DNA of 64,000 nucleotides from Odoribacter sp. (GCA_013824715.1 PNOH01000011.1:40742-104741); one strand, 5' to 3'; positions 50,569 through 59,982 are shown, numbered from the stretch's first letter. The notes: a model not told the origin generated them from the letters alone. A program made the numbers and translations.

Positions 50569-50576
50569 TATATTTG
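50569..50576 (+). promoter_or_regulatory. -7 box (TATATTTG) before the small ORF of the OLD-like island
   Basis: A perfect TAnnTTTG box, 29 nt before the ATG at 50605. The rest of the 50320-50604 gap is AT-rich and I see nothing else in it. Confidence 0.5.
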
Positions 50577-50604
50577 ATATTCAAACTGATACAAACCTGA
50601 AATC

Positions 50605-50748
50605 ATGAACCTGGAATACTATCCTGAAACTTCAGGGAAATTACAAAACATGATATTTCAAATAAATAATTATTTAAGAAAAGACCTATTCCATATATTG
50701 TGGGAAAACGAATATCAATTATTGCTAGAGCGAAAAATCACCTATTAA
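50605..50748 (+). CDS. Possible 47-residue small protein upstream of the OLD-like gene
   Basis: A 47-residue frame (MNLEYYPETSGKLQ, ending YQLLLERKITY) lies between a good promoter box and the OLD-like gene, ending 19 bp before it. The peptide is AT-coded and helical-looking and has no recognised domain. It could be a leader, a small partner of the ATPase, or chance. Position is the main support. Confidence 0.35.
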   Translation: MNLEYYPETSGKLQNMIFQINNYLRKDLFHILWENEYQLLLERKITY

Positions 50749-50767
50749 TAACTAATTCTAAAATTCT

Positions 50768-52459
50768 ATGAGGCTAAATAAGTTGTTTCTCCGAAACTTT
50801 GGACCATTTAAGCAATATGAGATAAGCTTTATTGATGAAGAGAATATTTCGTTATTAATTACTGGGAAAAACAATGAAGGAAAATCCAATCTAATTCTTG
50901 CTCTAAAATTAGTCCATGCTGGACTAAAGGTTATTGGGAAAAAAAAGCAAGAACTTCGCATTGAATATAAAAAGGTTTACAAGCTTTATAGTCAAGATAC
51001 CGAGAATCTTCTCATACCAAGACTAATTCACAATTATAATGATGAAATTGCTGAAATAGTCGCGTCATTTAAAGATGGGCTAAGCATTTCAGTATATCTT
51101 GATCCAATAGAAAGCATTACATATGCTGACTATGATGGTACAATACCAAAAAATGTTGAACAAATTTTTGGCTTCATACCATATTTAGGAATGATAGCAG
51201 AACGTGAGGAATATATTCAAAATACTTCTCACCTTCGTGCAAGTTTAAATACATCTCTTGCACCAAGACATCTAAGGAATCATTTTGCCCAACTATTAAC
51301 TTCTGATCAATACTCAATAGTTCAACGTATTGTCAATTCTAGCTGGGAAAACATTCAGCTTTTAGATTTCACAATTGACAAATTTGATAATAATCGAATT
51401 GATTGTTATTATCAGGAGAAAAAATTTGAACGAGAAATATCATGGGCAGGGCAAGGACTTCAAGTTTGGTTTCAGATTATCACTCATTTAGTTAGATTAC
51501 TTGATACTTCAATTCTAATCCTTGATGAGCCAGAGATAAATCTCCACCCAGAAAAGCAGAATGATCTAATCGGAATTATCCGGGAGTACTTTTCTGGAAG
51601 CATTATCATTGCAACACATTCTGTTGAATTAATGAATAATGTGAATATAAACCACATAGTTCATGTAAAAAAGGATCAATCAAGACCACAAATAAAGTCT
51701 ACTTTCGAGCGAAAAAACCTTGAAAAAATAAGATCCCATATTGGAAGTAACTTCAATTTTATCTCTTCGCAGTTTGAAACAGTAGATTATATAATATTTA
51801 CAGAGGACATAGATGATTTCAAAATTATTACAAAGCTTGCAGAATGCTTTGGATATTGCTATAAAATCTTCAACATACCAATTCATGGTTTTAGCGAATA
51901 TAAGAAAGCTGTTTATTACAAAGATGCATATAAGTTACTGATAGGTAAGGAAATTAAGTATGTAATCGTATTAGATAGGGACTATTATCCTGACGAATAC
52001 TTGGAAAATATCAAGTCTAATCTAAGTCTAGAGGGAATTAAAGTGGTTTTTACACCAGGGAAAGAAATTGAAAATGTTTTTATAAATCCACAAATCCTAA
52101 TTGAGCTCTTCCCAGAAAAGCAAAAAGAAGAGTTTCCCTTTTTTTTTAACTCCCTATTTACACAAGAAGAAAGAGATGATGCTTTAGGTAGCTTCATAAA
52201 GCTTCATGAAGATTTTTTACCTTCAAGAATGGATACTAAACCTATACTGAAAATCCACAAACCTATATTTGATCAAAAATGGGACGATCATAAAACAAGA
52301 CATAATTTTATTGCAGGAAAAAAAGCATTACGTAGTATAAGGCAGTATTATAAAGATATCTCCAAAGAAAATCTTTCGAATAATCTGATAATTGACAAAA
52401 TTGTTTTAGTTAACGACAAGACAACACATAAGTTCATCAATGATATATTTGCAAAATAA
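50768..52459 (+). CDS. OLD-like AAA ATPase with C-terminal TOPRIM-like domain, probable defence nuclease
   Basis: A 563-residue protein. The N-terminal ATPase is of the SMC/Rad50/OLD type: Walker A LLITGKNNEGKSN (residues 33-40), Walker B with DEPEINLHPEK (residue 253 on), H-loop IIIATHSVELM. The C-terminal third looks like a divergent TOPRIM nuclease: YIIFTEDIDDFKII (Glu346), VIVLDRDYYPDE (Asp403, Asp405), then FTPGKEIENVFINP (the 'EIEN' pattern shared with DUF4435/OLD proteins). Related proteins (OLD, GajA, PARIS AriA/AriB) cut or trigger in phage defence. The gene is clearly richer in A/T than its neighbours, pointing to recent transfer. No other defence gene is adjacent. Confidence 0.82.
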   Translation: MRLNKLFLRNFGPFKQYEISFIDEENISLLITGKNNEGKSNLILALKLVHAGLKVIGKKKQELRIEYKKVYKLYSQDTENLLIPRLIHNYNDEIAEIVASFKDGLSISVYLDPIESITYADYDGTIPKNVEQIFGFIPYLGMIAEREEYIQNTSHLRASLNTSLAPRHLRNHFAQLLTSDQYSIVQRIVNSSWENIQLLDFTIDKFDNNRIDCYYQEKKFEREISWAGQGLQVWFQIITHLVRLLDTSILILDEPEINLHPEKQNDLIGIIREYFSGSIIIATHSVELMNNVNINHIVHVKKDQSRPQIKSTFERKNLEKIRSHIGSNFNFISSQFETVDYIIFTEDIDDFKIITKLAECFGYCYKIFNIPIHGFSEYKKAVYYKDAYKLLIGKEIKYVIVLDRDYYPDEYLENIKSNLSLEGIKVVFTPGKEIENVFINPQILIELFPEKQKEEFPFFFNSLFTQEERDDALGSFIKLHEDFLPSRMDTKPILKIHKPIFDQKWDDHKTRHNFIAGKKALRSIRQYYKDISKENLSNNLIIDKIVLVNDKTTHKFINDIFAK

Positions 52460-52496
52460 GAGCATGCGACTCCTCGATCGTCAAGGTATGCCCTAT

Positions 52497-52531
52497 GCAA
52501 ATCACAATTGCTGAGCAGATTTGTAATTTGC
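52497..52531. terminator. Possible hairpin after the OLD-like gene
   Basis: gcaaatcacaa (52497-52507) pairs with ttgtaatttgc (52521-52531) with one mismatch. There is no strong T run, so terminator activity is unsure. Confidence 0.4.
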
Positions 52532-52603
52532 GCGTTTTAATCAGGGATACGTGTTCCCTATGTTTCGCCAATTAACAACTGTGTCCAATGTATGTGGTTT
52601 ATT

Positions 52604-54019
52604 TTAAACCTCTCTCCTCTCCAGCAATACCACATTTTCGACATGGTGCGTGTGCGGGAACATATCAACAGGTTGAATGCGGGTAACTTTATAAAATTCG
52701 TCCATTAATGCCAGGTCGCGGGCCTGGGTAGCCGGGTTACAGCTCACATAAACTACCTTATTGGGGGCAGCTTCCAGAATGGTTTTAATCACTTCCTCGT
52801 CCATTCCGGCTCGTGGCGGGTCGGTGATAATAACATCCGGACGACCGTTTCGGGCAATAAAATCACTGTTCAAAATTTTCTTCATGTCGCCGGCAAAAAA
52901 GCTGGTATTTGTGATTCCGTTCAATTCAGAATTTTCATGCGCATCCAGAATCGCTTCAGGAACATACTCAATTCCAACCACTTTCTGCACATTCCGGGCA
53001 ATAAAGTTGGCAATGGTGCCAGTTCCGGTATATAAATCGTAAACCACTTCATCGCCTTTCAAGCTGGCAAATTCGCGGGCAACTTTGTACAATTCGTATG
53101 CCTGTTCGGAGTTGGTCTGGTAAAAACTTTTCGGTCCGATTTTGAATTTCAAGCCTTCCATTTCTTCCAGAATGTATTCGTTTCCATTGAAAACAATTAT
53201 TTCCTGATCATGGATCGTATCATTTCCTTTTTGGTTGATCACGTACATCAACGACGAAATCCGGGGAAACTCAGTGGCAATCGCTTCAAGCAGTTTTTCG
53301 CAGTTCTCCTGTTCTTCGCGGTAAAAACAAACTATCAGCATCAAATCGCCGGTAGTCGAACTTCGGACAATGATGTTCCGGAGCAAGCCTGACTGAATTT
53401 TCCGGTCGAAAAATTCGAGCCTGTTTTCGTCGGCATAGTTCTTTATAAAATTGCGGATTTGGTTCGACGGATCGCCCTGCAACCAGCATTTATTGATGTT
53501 GAGTATTTTATCGAACAAACCGGGAATATGGAATCCCAGAGCATTTTTGTTCAAATCATCTCCTTCAGTCCCAATTTCTTCGTGAGTCAGCCAGCGTTTG
53601 TTTGAAAACCCAAATTCGAGTTTATTGCGATAAAAAGTGGTTTTGGCTGAACCCAGAATCGGGGTAATTTCAGGAAGATCAATGCGACCGATGCGGCGCA
53701 ACTGGTCAGCTACCTGCTTTTGTTTGTAGTAAAGTTGTTTTTCATAAGGAAGAAACTGCCATTTGCATCCGCCGCAAACTTCAAAATGTTCACAAAAAGC
53801 GGGAACGCGGTCGGGTGATTCGGTAATAACGCGTGTAACCCGGGCTTCCATGTATTTGGTGCGCTTCCGGGTCACCTGCAAATCAACCACATCGCCCGGA
53901 ATAACATGCGTGGTAAACACCACAACATCGTTCACCCTTGCAATTGCTTTTCCTTCCGCACCAATATCGGTAATTAAAACTCCTTCCAAAAAGGGCTTGT
54001 TATTCCGGCCTCTTCCCAT
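52604..54019 (-). CDS. rlmD: 23S rRNA (uracil-5-)-methyltransferase, RlmD/TrmA family
   Basis: A 471-residue protein with an N-terminal TRAM domain (LEGVLITDIGAEGKAIARVNDVVVFTTHVIPGDVV), Fe-S cysteines in FCEHFEVCGGCKWQFLPY, and a C-terminal methyltransferase: DLYTGTGTIANFIARNVQKVVGIEYVPEAI (SAM), ITDPPRAGMDEE and VVYVSCNPATQARDL (catalytic Cys). It methylates a uridine of 23S rRNA (or tRNA). It stands alone. The family name between RlmD and close relatives is not settled by sequence alone. Confidence 0.9.
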   Translation of the reverse strand: MGRGRNNKPFLEGVLITDIGAEGKAIARVNDVVVFTTHVIPGDVVDLQVTRKRTKYMEARVTRVITESPDRVPAFCEHFEVCGGCKWQFLPYEKQLYYKQKQVADQLRRIGRIDLPEITPILGSAKTTFYRNKLEFGFSNKRWLTHEEIGTEGDDLNKNALGFHIPGLFDKILNINKCWLQGDPSNQIRNFIKNYADENRLEFFDRKIQSGLLRNIIVRSSTTGDLMLIVCFYREEQENCEKLLEAIATEFPRISSLMYVINQKGNDTIHDQEIIVFNGNEYILEEMEGLKFKIGPKSFYQTNSEQAYELYKVAREFASLKGDEVVYDLYTGTGTIANFIARNVQKVVGIEYVPEAILDAHENSELNGITNTSFFAGDMKKILNSDFIARNGRPDVIITDPPRAGMDEEVIKTILEAAPNKVVYVSCNPATQARDLALMDEFYKVTRIQPVDMFPHTHHVENVVLLERREV

Positions 54020-54210
54020 GATTTTCTAAATTTTCAGCAAAAGTAATCAAAATATCAGAAGGCAAAGACAGAGGATAAGTGGACAGTGTTCAGTTTTAGC
54101 CGCATGGTGGCGACAGTATGGTAGTAGTAAATCGAAGAAAATCCTTCTTTTTTAGCCGCAAAGCGGTGGCACGTTCTTTTGAAAAATACGTTTGTGTAAT
54201 GACTTTTCCT

Positions 54211-54409
54211 TTCACCGCTACGCGGTTCTGATACCCCGCACACATTCATATTCTACCATACTTCCGCCGTTACACGGCTTTTCCAGGTGCATCGCACCGG
54301 CAGTATGGTAGCACAAATAACATGACAACACTTTCTTCAGCCGCGTAGCGGTGAAACAACTTTTGTTTTAAATTTCAGGCAATATTTTCGCTCATTTTTT
54401 GTAAATTTA
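54211..54409. repeat. Left direct repeat (~199 bp) of the IS200-like unit
   Basis: Nearly identical, without gaps, to 54962-55160 (offset 751 bp). Each copy holds ccgctacgcgg-type hairpins (or inverted ccgcgtagcgg), ggtgcatcgcacc, and an outer inverted repeat taccatact/agtatggta. The rest of the 54020-54435 gap holds further weaker copies of the same motifs (for example 54099-54110 and 54154-54165). Confidence 0.8.
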
Positions 54410-54435
54410 TCATTGAACCAATTTTCAAATCAATT

Positions 54436-54897
54436 ATGGCCAATACTTACACTCAGCTCAATGTACAGACTGTTTTTGCAGTAAAAGGAAGGAATAATAT
54501 TCTTGCCTCTAATTTCAGAACCCAATTATTTGAATACATCGCTGGTATTTTAAGAAACACCAAACAATTTCCATTGGCAATTAATGGTTTCAAAGATCAT
54601 GTTCACATTTTTTTTGAACTGAACCCCGACACCTCGTTGTCTGATGTTTTAGAGAAAGTTAAATCAAATTCTTCCAAATGGATCAATACAAATCGATTTG
54701 TGATGGGTCGGTTTGAATGGCAACGAGGATTCAGTGGGTTTACCTATTCAAAAAGCCAAAGGAATAATGTCATCCAATACATTATGAATCAAGAGAATCA
54801 TCATCAGGTACAAACTTTCAAGGAAGAATATTTAAGGATGTTGAGAAAATTTGAAATGGAATTTGACGAAAGGTATATTTTTGAGTTCTACGACTAA
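54436..54897 (+). CDS. tnpA: IS200/IS605-type Y1 transposase (TnpA)
   Basis: A 153-residue Y1 transposase. The HUH motif is FKDHVHIFFEL (His55 and His57); the catalytic Tyr is probably in NVIQYIMNQENHH (Tyr115). It cuts single-stranded DNA at hairpins next to the element ends. Only tnpA is present; no tnpB follows. The gene is flanked by the ~199-bp repeats that carry hairpins, so it is probably still able to use them. Start and length (153 residues) are normal for IS200 transposases. Confidence 0.9.
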   Translation: MANTYTQLNVQTVFAVKGRNNILASNFRTQLFEYIAGILRNTKQFPLAINGFKDHVHIFFELNPDTSLSDVLEKVKSNSSKWINTNRFVMGRFEWQRGFSGFTYSKSQRNNVIQYIMNQENHHQVQTFKEEYLRMLRKFEMEFDERYIFEFYD

Positions 54898-54961
54898 ATT
54901 TGAACTTGTGTCACCGCTACGCGGCTCTTCCTTTTTGTTTACATTTTAAAACTACCATACT

Positions 54962-55160
54962 TCCGCCGCTACGCGGCTTTGATACTCCGCTCACATGCAT
55001 ATTCTACCAAACTGCCTCCGCTACGCGGCTTTTTCAGGTGCATCGCACCGATAGTATGGTAGCACAAATAACAGGACAACACTTTCTTCAGCCGCATAGC
55101 GGTGAAACAACGTTTGTTTAAAATTTCAGGCAATATTTTCGCTCATCTTTTGTAAATTTT
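54962..55160. repeat. Right direct repeat (~199 bp) of the IS200-like unit
   Basis: Matches 54211-54409 at a constant offset of 751 bp. Hairpins ccgctacgcgg at 54966-54976 and 55018-55028, ggtgcatcgcacc at 55037-55049, ccgcatagcgg at 55092-55102. Another ccgctacgcgg lies at 54914-54924. I see no gene in 54898-55287. Confidence 0.8.
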
Positions 55161-55287
55161 AATGATATTACTTCAGCAATTTTCACCCTTCATCGTTAGT
55201 GTAAAAAAACAAAGAGACTCCATTTTTTGCGCCGGAATTGCTATCTTCGGGACAAATTAACGCAACCAAAACCTAATCCTTAATAGT

Positions 55288-56811
55288 ATGAAACAATCTC
55301 TCATTTTACTTTTCTGCTTGTTTGCAATGACCACATTTGCACAGAAACCTATCGGCATTTTTAAAACCAGTAAAGATATTGGTTCCCCAAAACTGGCAGG
55401 CTCAGCCTCGTATGATGAAACTACACAAACCTATACCTTAACTGGTGCCGGATACAACATCTGGTTTGAACGTGACGAATTTCATTATCTGTACAACAAA
55501 CTGAAGGGTGATTTCATCCTTACTGCCAACTTTTCTTTCGTTGGAAAGGGGGTCGATCCGCATCGCAAAATTGGCTGGATGGTACGCGCATCCGAAGATG
55601 CCAATGCTGTTCATTCATCGGCTGTCCTTCATGGCGATGGACTGACCGTACTGCAATGGCGTGTGCTTCGGGGTGCATTTATGCGAGATCCTGAAGATGA
55701 AATTTTTTCACCGAAACCGAATTACACAATCCTTCAGGTGGAGCGTTCAGGCAAAGTAATTATTTTCAGGGCGGCTCATCCGGGAGAACCGTTACAACTT
55801 ATCGGCAGCCAGTTAATGGACAACCTGCCCGATGAGGTATTAGCCGGATTATTCATCAATTCACATAATCCAGATGTTATTGAAGAAGCCAAAATCTGGA
55901 ATGTTCGGATTGACCAGCCTGTAACCACTTCTTACGACCCGAACAAGCAGGGATGGCTGGGTTGCCGCATGGAAACAATGAATGTGTTTGATGGTAAGCG
56001 TAAGATCATATACGAAAAAGACAGTCGCTTTGAAGCCCCAAACTGGATGCCCGATGGCAAGAAATTACTTTTCAATATGGATGGATTAATCTATAAAATT
56101 CCGGTTGAAGGCGGTGAACTGGAAAAACTTAATACGGGCACAGTCAACCGCAACAACAACGACCATGTCATTTCCTTTGACGGAAAAATGCTTGGTATCA
56201 GCAGTCACAGGGATGGGCTGAATGGAGGTGGTTCGACAGTTTATGTTTTGCCTATTGAAGGTGGCGATCCGCAATTGGTAACTCCGGAAACGCCTTCATA
56301 CCTGCATGGTTGGGCGCCGAATAACAAAGAAGTGGTTTACGTGGCCCAACGTAATGGCAGTAACATTTACAACATTTATAAAAACTCCATCAAGGGTGGC
56401 GCCGAAGTGGCTTTAACCGATAACAAAGCCAGGGAACATGCTGACGGCTGTGAATATTCTCCTGATGGCAAATACATTTATTACAATGGCAGCCAGTCGG
56501 GAACCATGCAATTGTGGCGCATGAAACCTGATGGAAGCGAAAAGGAACAACTCACTTTCGATCAATACAACAATTGGTTTCCTCACATTTCGCCAGACAA
56601 TAAATGGATTGCTTTCATCACCTTTGAAGAAAACATTGAATTCAATTCTCATCCTTCGTATAAAAGGGTGATGCTACGATTGATGCCCGTTTCAGGTGGA
56701 GCACCGAAAGTAATTGCTTATCTGTATGGCGGACAAGGAACCATCAACGTACCTTCCTGGTCGCCCGACAGTAAACATATTGCCTTTGTCAGCAATTCAG
56801 GGAAAAAGTAA
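55288..56811 (+). CDS. Secreted TolB-like (PD40) propeller protein with N-terminal jelly-roll
   Basis: A 507-residue exported protein. The signal peptide (MKQSLILLFCLFAMTTFA) is followed by a DUF1349/LamG-like domain (FTLTANFSFVGKGVDPHRKIGWMVRASEDA; GDFILTANFSF) and a C-terminal six-bladed propeller of PD40/WD40-like repeats, visible as repeated 'PDGK/SPDGKYI' strands (WMPDGKKLLFNMDGL, YSPDGKYIYYNGSQSG, ISPDNKWIAFI, WSPDSKHIAFVS). Such proteins are common near carbohydrate or peptide uptake genes, and some bind glycans. No transport partner is adjacent. The propeller may bind, but there is no readable enzyme site. Confidence 0.85.
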   Translation: MKQSLILLFCLFAMTTFAQKPIGIFKTSKDIGSPKLAGSASYDETTQTYTLTGAGYNIWFERDEFHYLYNKLKGDFILTANFSFVGKGVDPHRKIGWMVRASEDANAVHSSAVLHGDGLTVLQWRVLRGAFMRDPEDEIFSPKPNYTILQVERSGKVIIFRAAHPGEPLQLIGSQLMDNLPDEVLAGLFINSHNPDVIEEAKIWNVRIDQPVTTSYDPNKQGWLGCRMETMNVFDGKRKIIYEKDSRFEAPNWMPDGKKLLFNMDGLIYKIPVEGGELEKLNTGTVNRNNNDHVISFDGKMLGISSHRDGLNGGGSTVYVLPIEGGDPQLVTPETPSYLHGWAPNNKEVVYVAQRNGSNIYNIYKNSIKGGAEVALTDNKAREHADGCEYSPDGKYIYYNGSQSGTMQLWRMKPDGSEKEQLTFDQYNNWFPHISPDNKWIAFITFEENIEFNSHPSYKRVMLRLMPVSGGAPKVIAYLYGGQGTINVPSWSPDSKHIAFVSNSGKK

Positions 56812-56905
56812 AAACCAACACTTAAATTATCTGAGACATACCCGATTCATGATACTTCGCCAATCAGATACATAAATGAACCGAAAAGCCTGTCTTTCTG
56901 AGGGC

Positions 56906-56933
56906 TTGGGGAGGCTTTATTTTTCTATCTTTG
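56906..56933 (+). promoter_or_regulatory. Promoter of the first ABC-F gene
   Basis: TTG at 56906-56908, 17-nt spacer, TATCTTTG at 56926-56933, 21 nt before the ATG at 56954. It supports the later start. Confidence 0.6.
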
Positions 56934-56953
56934 CAGCCTCAATTTTAGGATTT

Positions 56954-58897
56954 ATGATTTCGGTTGATCAATTGGTGGTAAGTTTTGGCGGGTTCGAACT
57001 TTTTAAAGGGATTTCACTGTTAGTGAGTCCCAAAGACCGTATTGGACTGGTTGGCAAAAATGGTGCAGGTAAATCCACCCTTCTCAAAATTCTGGCCGGA
57101 CACCAACTACCCAACGAAGGTGTGGTTTCTGTTCCTTCCGACATCAGGCTAGGGTATTTACCACAGCACATTGATGTTATAGATGGAAGAACTGTTTTTG
57201 AAGAAGCGGTAACTTCATTCGAAGAAATCCTTGATCTGGAACGGCGAATCGAAGAAATCAACCATCAGATTGCCACCCGGACCGACTACGAATCAGCCGA
57301 ATACCATCGCTTACTCGATCATGTTACCGAATTCAATGAACGTTTCCACCTGTTAGGCGGCAATAATTTTGAAGCCGAAGTTGAACGGACATTGATTGGA
57401 CTTGGCTTCCTGCGAACTGATTTCACCCGGCAGACTTCCGAATTCAGCGGCGGATGGCGGATGCGGATTGAATTGGCCAAAATCCTGTTGAAACGTCCCG
57501 ATGTTTTCCTGCTTGACGAACCTACCAACCACCTGGATATTGAATCCATTCAGTGGCTCGAAGATTTCCTGAAAAACTATAATGGGGCTGTCGTGTTGAT
57601 TTCGCATGACCGGGCATTTCTGGATGCCGTGACTAATCGAACGGTTGAAATTACGCTCGGCCGCATTTACGATTTTAAGTCAAATTATTCGAAATACCTG
57701 ATTCTGCGAAAGGAGCTTAAGGAAACGCAGATGGCAGCCTATGTCAATCAGCAGAAAATGATTGAGGACACCGAAAATTTTATTGCACGTTTCCGCTATC
57801 AGGCTACCAAAGCGGTGCAGGTTCAATCGCGGGTAAAAGCCCTCGGTCGCCTGGAAAGGCTGGAAGTTGACGATGAAGACAATTCAGCGTTGCGAATCAA
57901 ATTTCCGGCTGCACTTCGTTCGGGAACTGTTGTTGCCGAAGCAAAAGAACTTTCAAAAAGCTATGGAAAACTCAATGTTCTTCATAAAATTGACCTGATT
58001 ATTGAACGTGGCGAAAAAGTTGCTTTTGTGGGTAAAAACGGCGAAGGGAAAACCACTTTGGCACGTGTAATCCTGAACGAACTTGAACATCAGGGCGAAA
58101 TGAAACTGGGCCACAATGTAAAAATAGGCTATTACGCCCAAAACCAAGCCAATTTACTCGATGAAGACTTAACCGTTTTCGAAACCATCGACCGGATTGC
58201 TGTTGGAGAAATACGTACCAAAATCCGTAATATCCTGGGCGGGTTCATGTTTTCAGGCGACGATGTTGACAAGAAAGTGAAAGTACTTTCAGGCGGCGAA
58301 CGCTCGCGGCTGGCCATGGTGAAACTGATGCTCGAACCAGTGAATCTGCTGGTTCTGGATGAACCGACCAACCATCTTGATATGCGCTCGAAAGAAATCC
58401 TGAAACAGGCGCTGATTGATTATGACGGAACAATGATCGTAGTATCGCACGACCGCGATTTTCTGGAAGGTTTGGTCAATTGCGTATATGAATTCAGGGA
58501 TAAAAAAGTAAAACAGCATTTGGGCGGGATTTACGATTTCCTTCGCCGGAAGAAAATGGAATCAATGAAAGAATTGGAAAAAAAGGACTTACCTTTGAAT
58601 CAGGAAGTTAAAACGCAAAAAATAGAGGAAGCTGATAAAGTTAGCTTCGAAGAACGCAAGGAAATAAACAAAAACATCAGCCGCATCGAAAAAAGCATTG
58701 AAAGGACTGAAAAAGACATTGCCGGTCTGGAACAAAAAATAAAGGAAATGGACAAGGTTCTGGCCGGGACGGATGGATCCGATCCTGAAATTTTCAAAAA
58801 GTATGATCGCCTGAAAAAAGAACTGGAACAGAAAATGTACGAGTGGGAAATTCACCACGAAGAACTGGAAGAATTGACAGCGAAAAAAACGTGGTAA
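56954..58897 (+). CDS. ABC-F family ATPase (Uup/EttA-like)
   Basis: A 647-residue protein with two ABC domains and no membrane segments. NBD1: GLVGKNGAGKSTLLKI, FSGGWRMRIELAK, DVFLLDEPTNHLDIE; NBD2: AFVGKNGEGKTTLARV, LSGGERSRLAMVK, LLVLDEPTNHLDM. All motifs are intact. A linker (PtIM) region and a C-terminal coiled coil (IEKSIERTEKDIAGLEQKIKEMDK) follow. ABC-F proteins bind the ribosome and reset stalled or inhibited translation, and some give antibiotic resistance. The frame is open to 56876, but a promoter box within that part makes the ATG at 56954 the start. Confidence 0.9.
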   Translation: MISVDQLVVSFGGFELFKGISLLVSPKDRIGLVGKNGAGKSTLLKILAGHQLPNEGVVSVPSDIRLGYLPQHIDVIDGRTVFEEAVTSFEEILDLERRIEEINHQIATRTDYESAEYHRLLDHVTEFNERFHLLGGNNFEAEVERTLIGLGFLRTDFTRQTSEFSGGWRMRIELAKILLKRPDVFLLDEPTNHLDIESIQWLEDFLKNYNGAVVLISHDRAFLDAVTNRTVEITLGRIYDFKSNYSKYLILRKELKETQMAAYVNQQKMIEDTENFIARFRYQATKAVQVQSRVKALGRLERLEVDDEDNSALRIKFPAALRSGTVVAEAKELSKSYGKLNVLHKIDLIIERGEKVAFVGKNGEGKTTLARVILNELEHQGEMKLGHNVKIGYYAQNQANLLDEDLTVFETIDRIAVGEIRTKIRNILGGFMFSGDDVDKKVKVLSGGERSRLAMVKLMLEPVNLLVLDEPTNHLDMRSKEILKQALIDYDGTMIVVSHDRDFLEGLVNCVYEFRDKKVKQHLGGIYDFLRRKKMESMKELEKKDLPLNQEVKTQKIEEADKVSFEERKEINKNISRIEKSIERTEKDIAGLEQKIKEMDKVLAGTDGSDPEIFKKYDRLKKELEQKMYEWEIHHEELEELTAKKTW

Positions 58898-59036
58898 AAA
58901 AAAAGCAGTCGCAGTGTTCAGTCGCAGTAGGCAGTAAAAATGTTCCGGGTTGCGGGATACGTGTTTCGGGAACCAATTCGAATCACGTAACCCGTAACAC
59001 GAAACGATAAAATAAAAAATAAATAATATATCACCA

Positions 59037-59804
59037 ATGTTTAAACGAGAAGATAAACCTGCCGACGATCTGGTTTTCGGCATACGGGCCGTAATCGAAG
59101 CCATTCAGGCCGGAAAAGAAATAGATAAAGTTCTGATTAAAAAAGGATTGATCGGCGATTTGTTTAAGGAACTTTTTGATCTGATCCGCATTCGGCAAAT
59201 TGCCTTTCAGTATGTTCCGATTGAAAAGATCAACCGGATTTCGAGAAAAAACCACCAGGGCGTGCTGGCTTTTGTGTCGCCGGTTGCACTGCAGCGAATC
59301 GAAGATATTATCCCAACCATATATGAAGAAGGCAAAACCCCCTTTATTTTGGTGCTTGATCAGGTGACCGATGTGCGAAATTTTGGCGCCATTGTTCGGT
59401 CGGCAGAGTGCGCAGGTGTGAATGCCATTGTCATTCCTGATAAAGGATCGGCCCGGATCAATGCCGATGCAGTGAAAACTTCTGCTGGCGCATTGCATTT
59501 GGTTCCGGTTTGCCGCACCCGCAGCCTGAAAGAAACCGTTTCGTTCCTGAAAGAATCAGGATTGAAGCTAGTTGCCGCCACCGAAAAAGCAACGGCAATT
59601 TACACCAATGCAGAACTCACCGGACCGATTGCTTTCATTATGGGTTCTGAAGATACCGGAATTGATCAGCGTCTGCTGGCTTTGGCCGATGAGGAAGTAA
59701 AAATACCGATCCTGGGCAAAATCGAATCGCTCAATGTTTCGGTTGCTGCCGGATTATTAATATACGAAGTGATCAGGCAGAGAGGAATTGCACCTGAGAA
59801 TTGA
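59037..59804 (+). CDS. rlmB: 23S rRNA (guanosine-2'-O-)-methyltransferase RlmB (TrmH/SpoU)
   Basis: A 255-residue SpoU-family methyltransferase. The N-terminal substrate-binding part (DDLVFGIRAVIEAIQAGKEIDKVLIKKG) is typical of RlmB. The SPOUT knot motifs are present: LVLDQVTDVRNFGAIVRSAECAGVNAIVI, FIMGSEDTGIDQRLL and VKIPILGKIESLNVSVAAGLLIYEVIRQR. It methylates the 2'-O of a guanosine in 23S rRNA. It is transcribed from the same strand as the two ABC-F genes. Confidence 0.92.
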   Translation: MFKREDKPADDLVFGIRAVIEAIQAGKEIDKVLIKKGLIGDLFKELFDLIRIRQIAFQYVPIEKINRISRKNHQGVLAFVSPVALQRIEDIIPTIYEEGKTPFILVLDQVTDVRNFGAIVRSAECAGVNAIVIPDKGSARINADAVKTSAGALHLVPVCRTRSLKETVSFLKESGLKLVAATEKATAIYTNAELTGPIAFIMGSEDTGIDQRLLALADEEVKIPILGKIESLNVSVAAGLLIYEVIRQRGIAPEN

Positions 59805-59982
59805 TAATTTGGTGATCAGTTATAGTCATTAAATGGTCATTTATAGTCATTCAATTGTAGTTCAAAGCGCTTTTCACAACTAATGACGCGTAGCAATTGA
59901 CAACAAATGACTTAGTCTTTCCAATCCCATGATCTTTAATAATTTATTAACTCTAAAAAATCTCAATTCGCGAAGTTTAAAC

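Noticed and set aside
54211..55160. CRISPR array in the repeat-rich region around the transposase
   Set aside because: Repeats are long (~199 bp) with internal hairpins and a gene between them; there are no evenly spaced unique spacers and no cas genes.
56876..56953. 26-codon N-terminal extension of the first ABC-F protein
   Set aside because: Contains the promoter box TATCTTTG, so it is not transcribed as coding.
58589..59104. 171-codon minus-strand frame over the ABC-F/RlmB junction
   Set aside because: Phe-rich composition mirrors Lys/Glu codons of the ABC-F coiled coil; no start signal.
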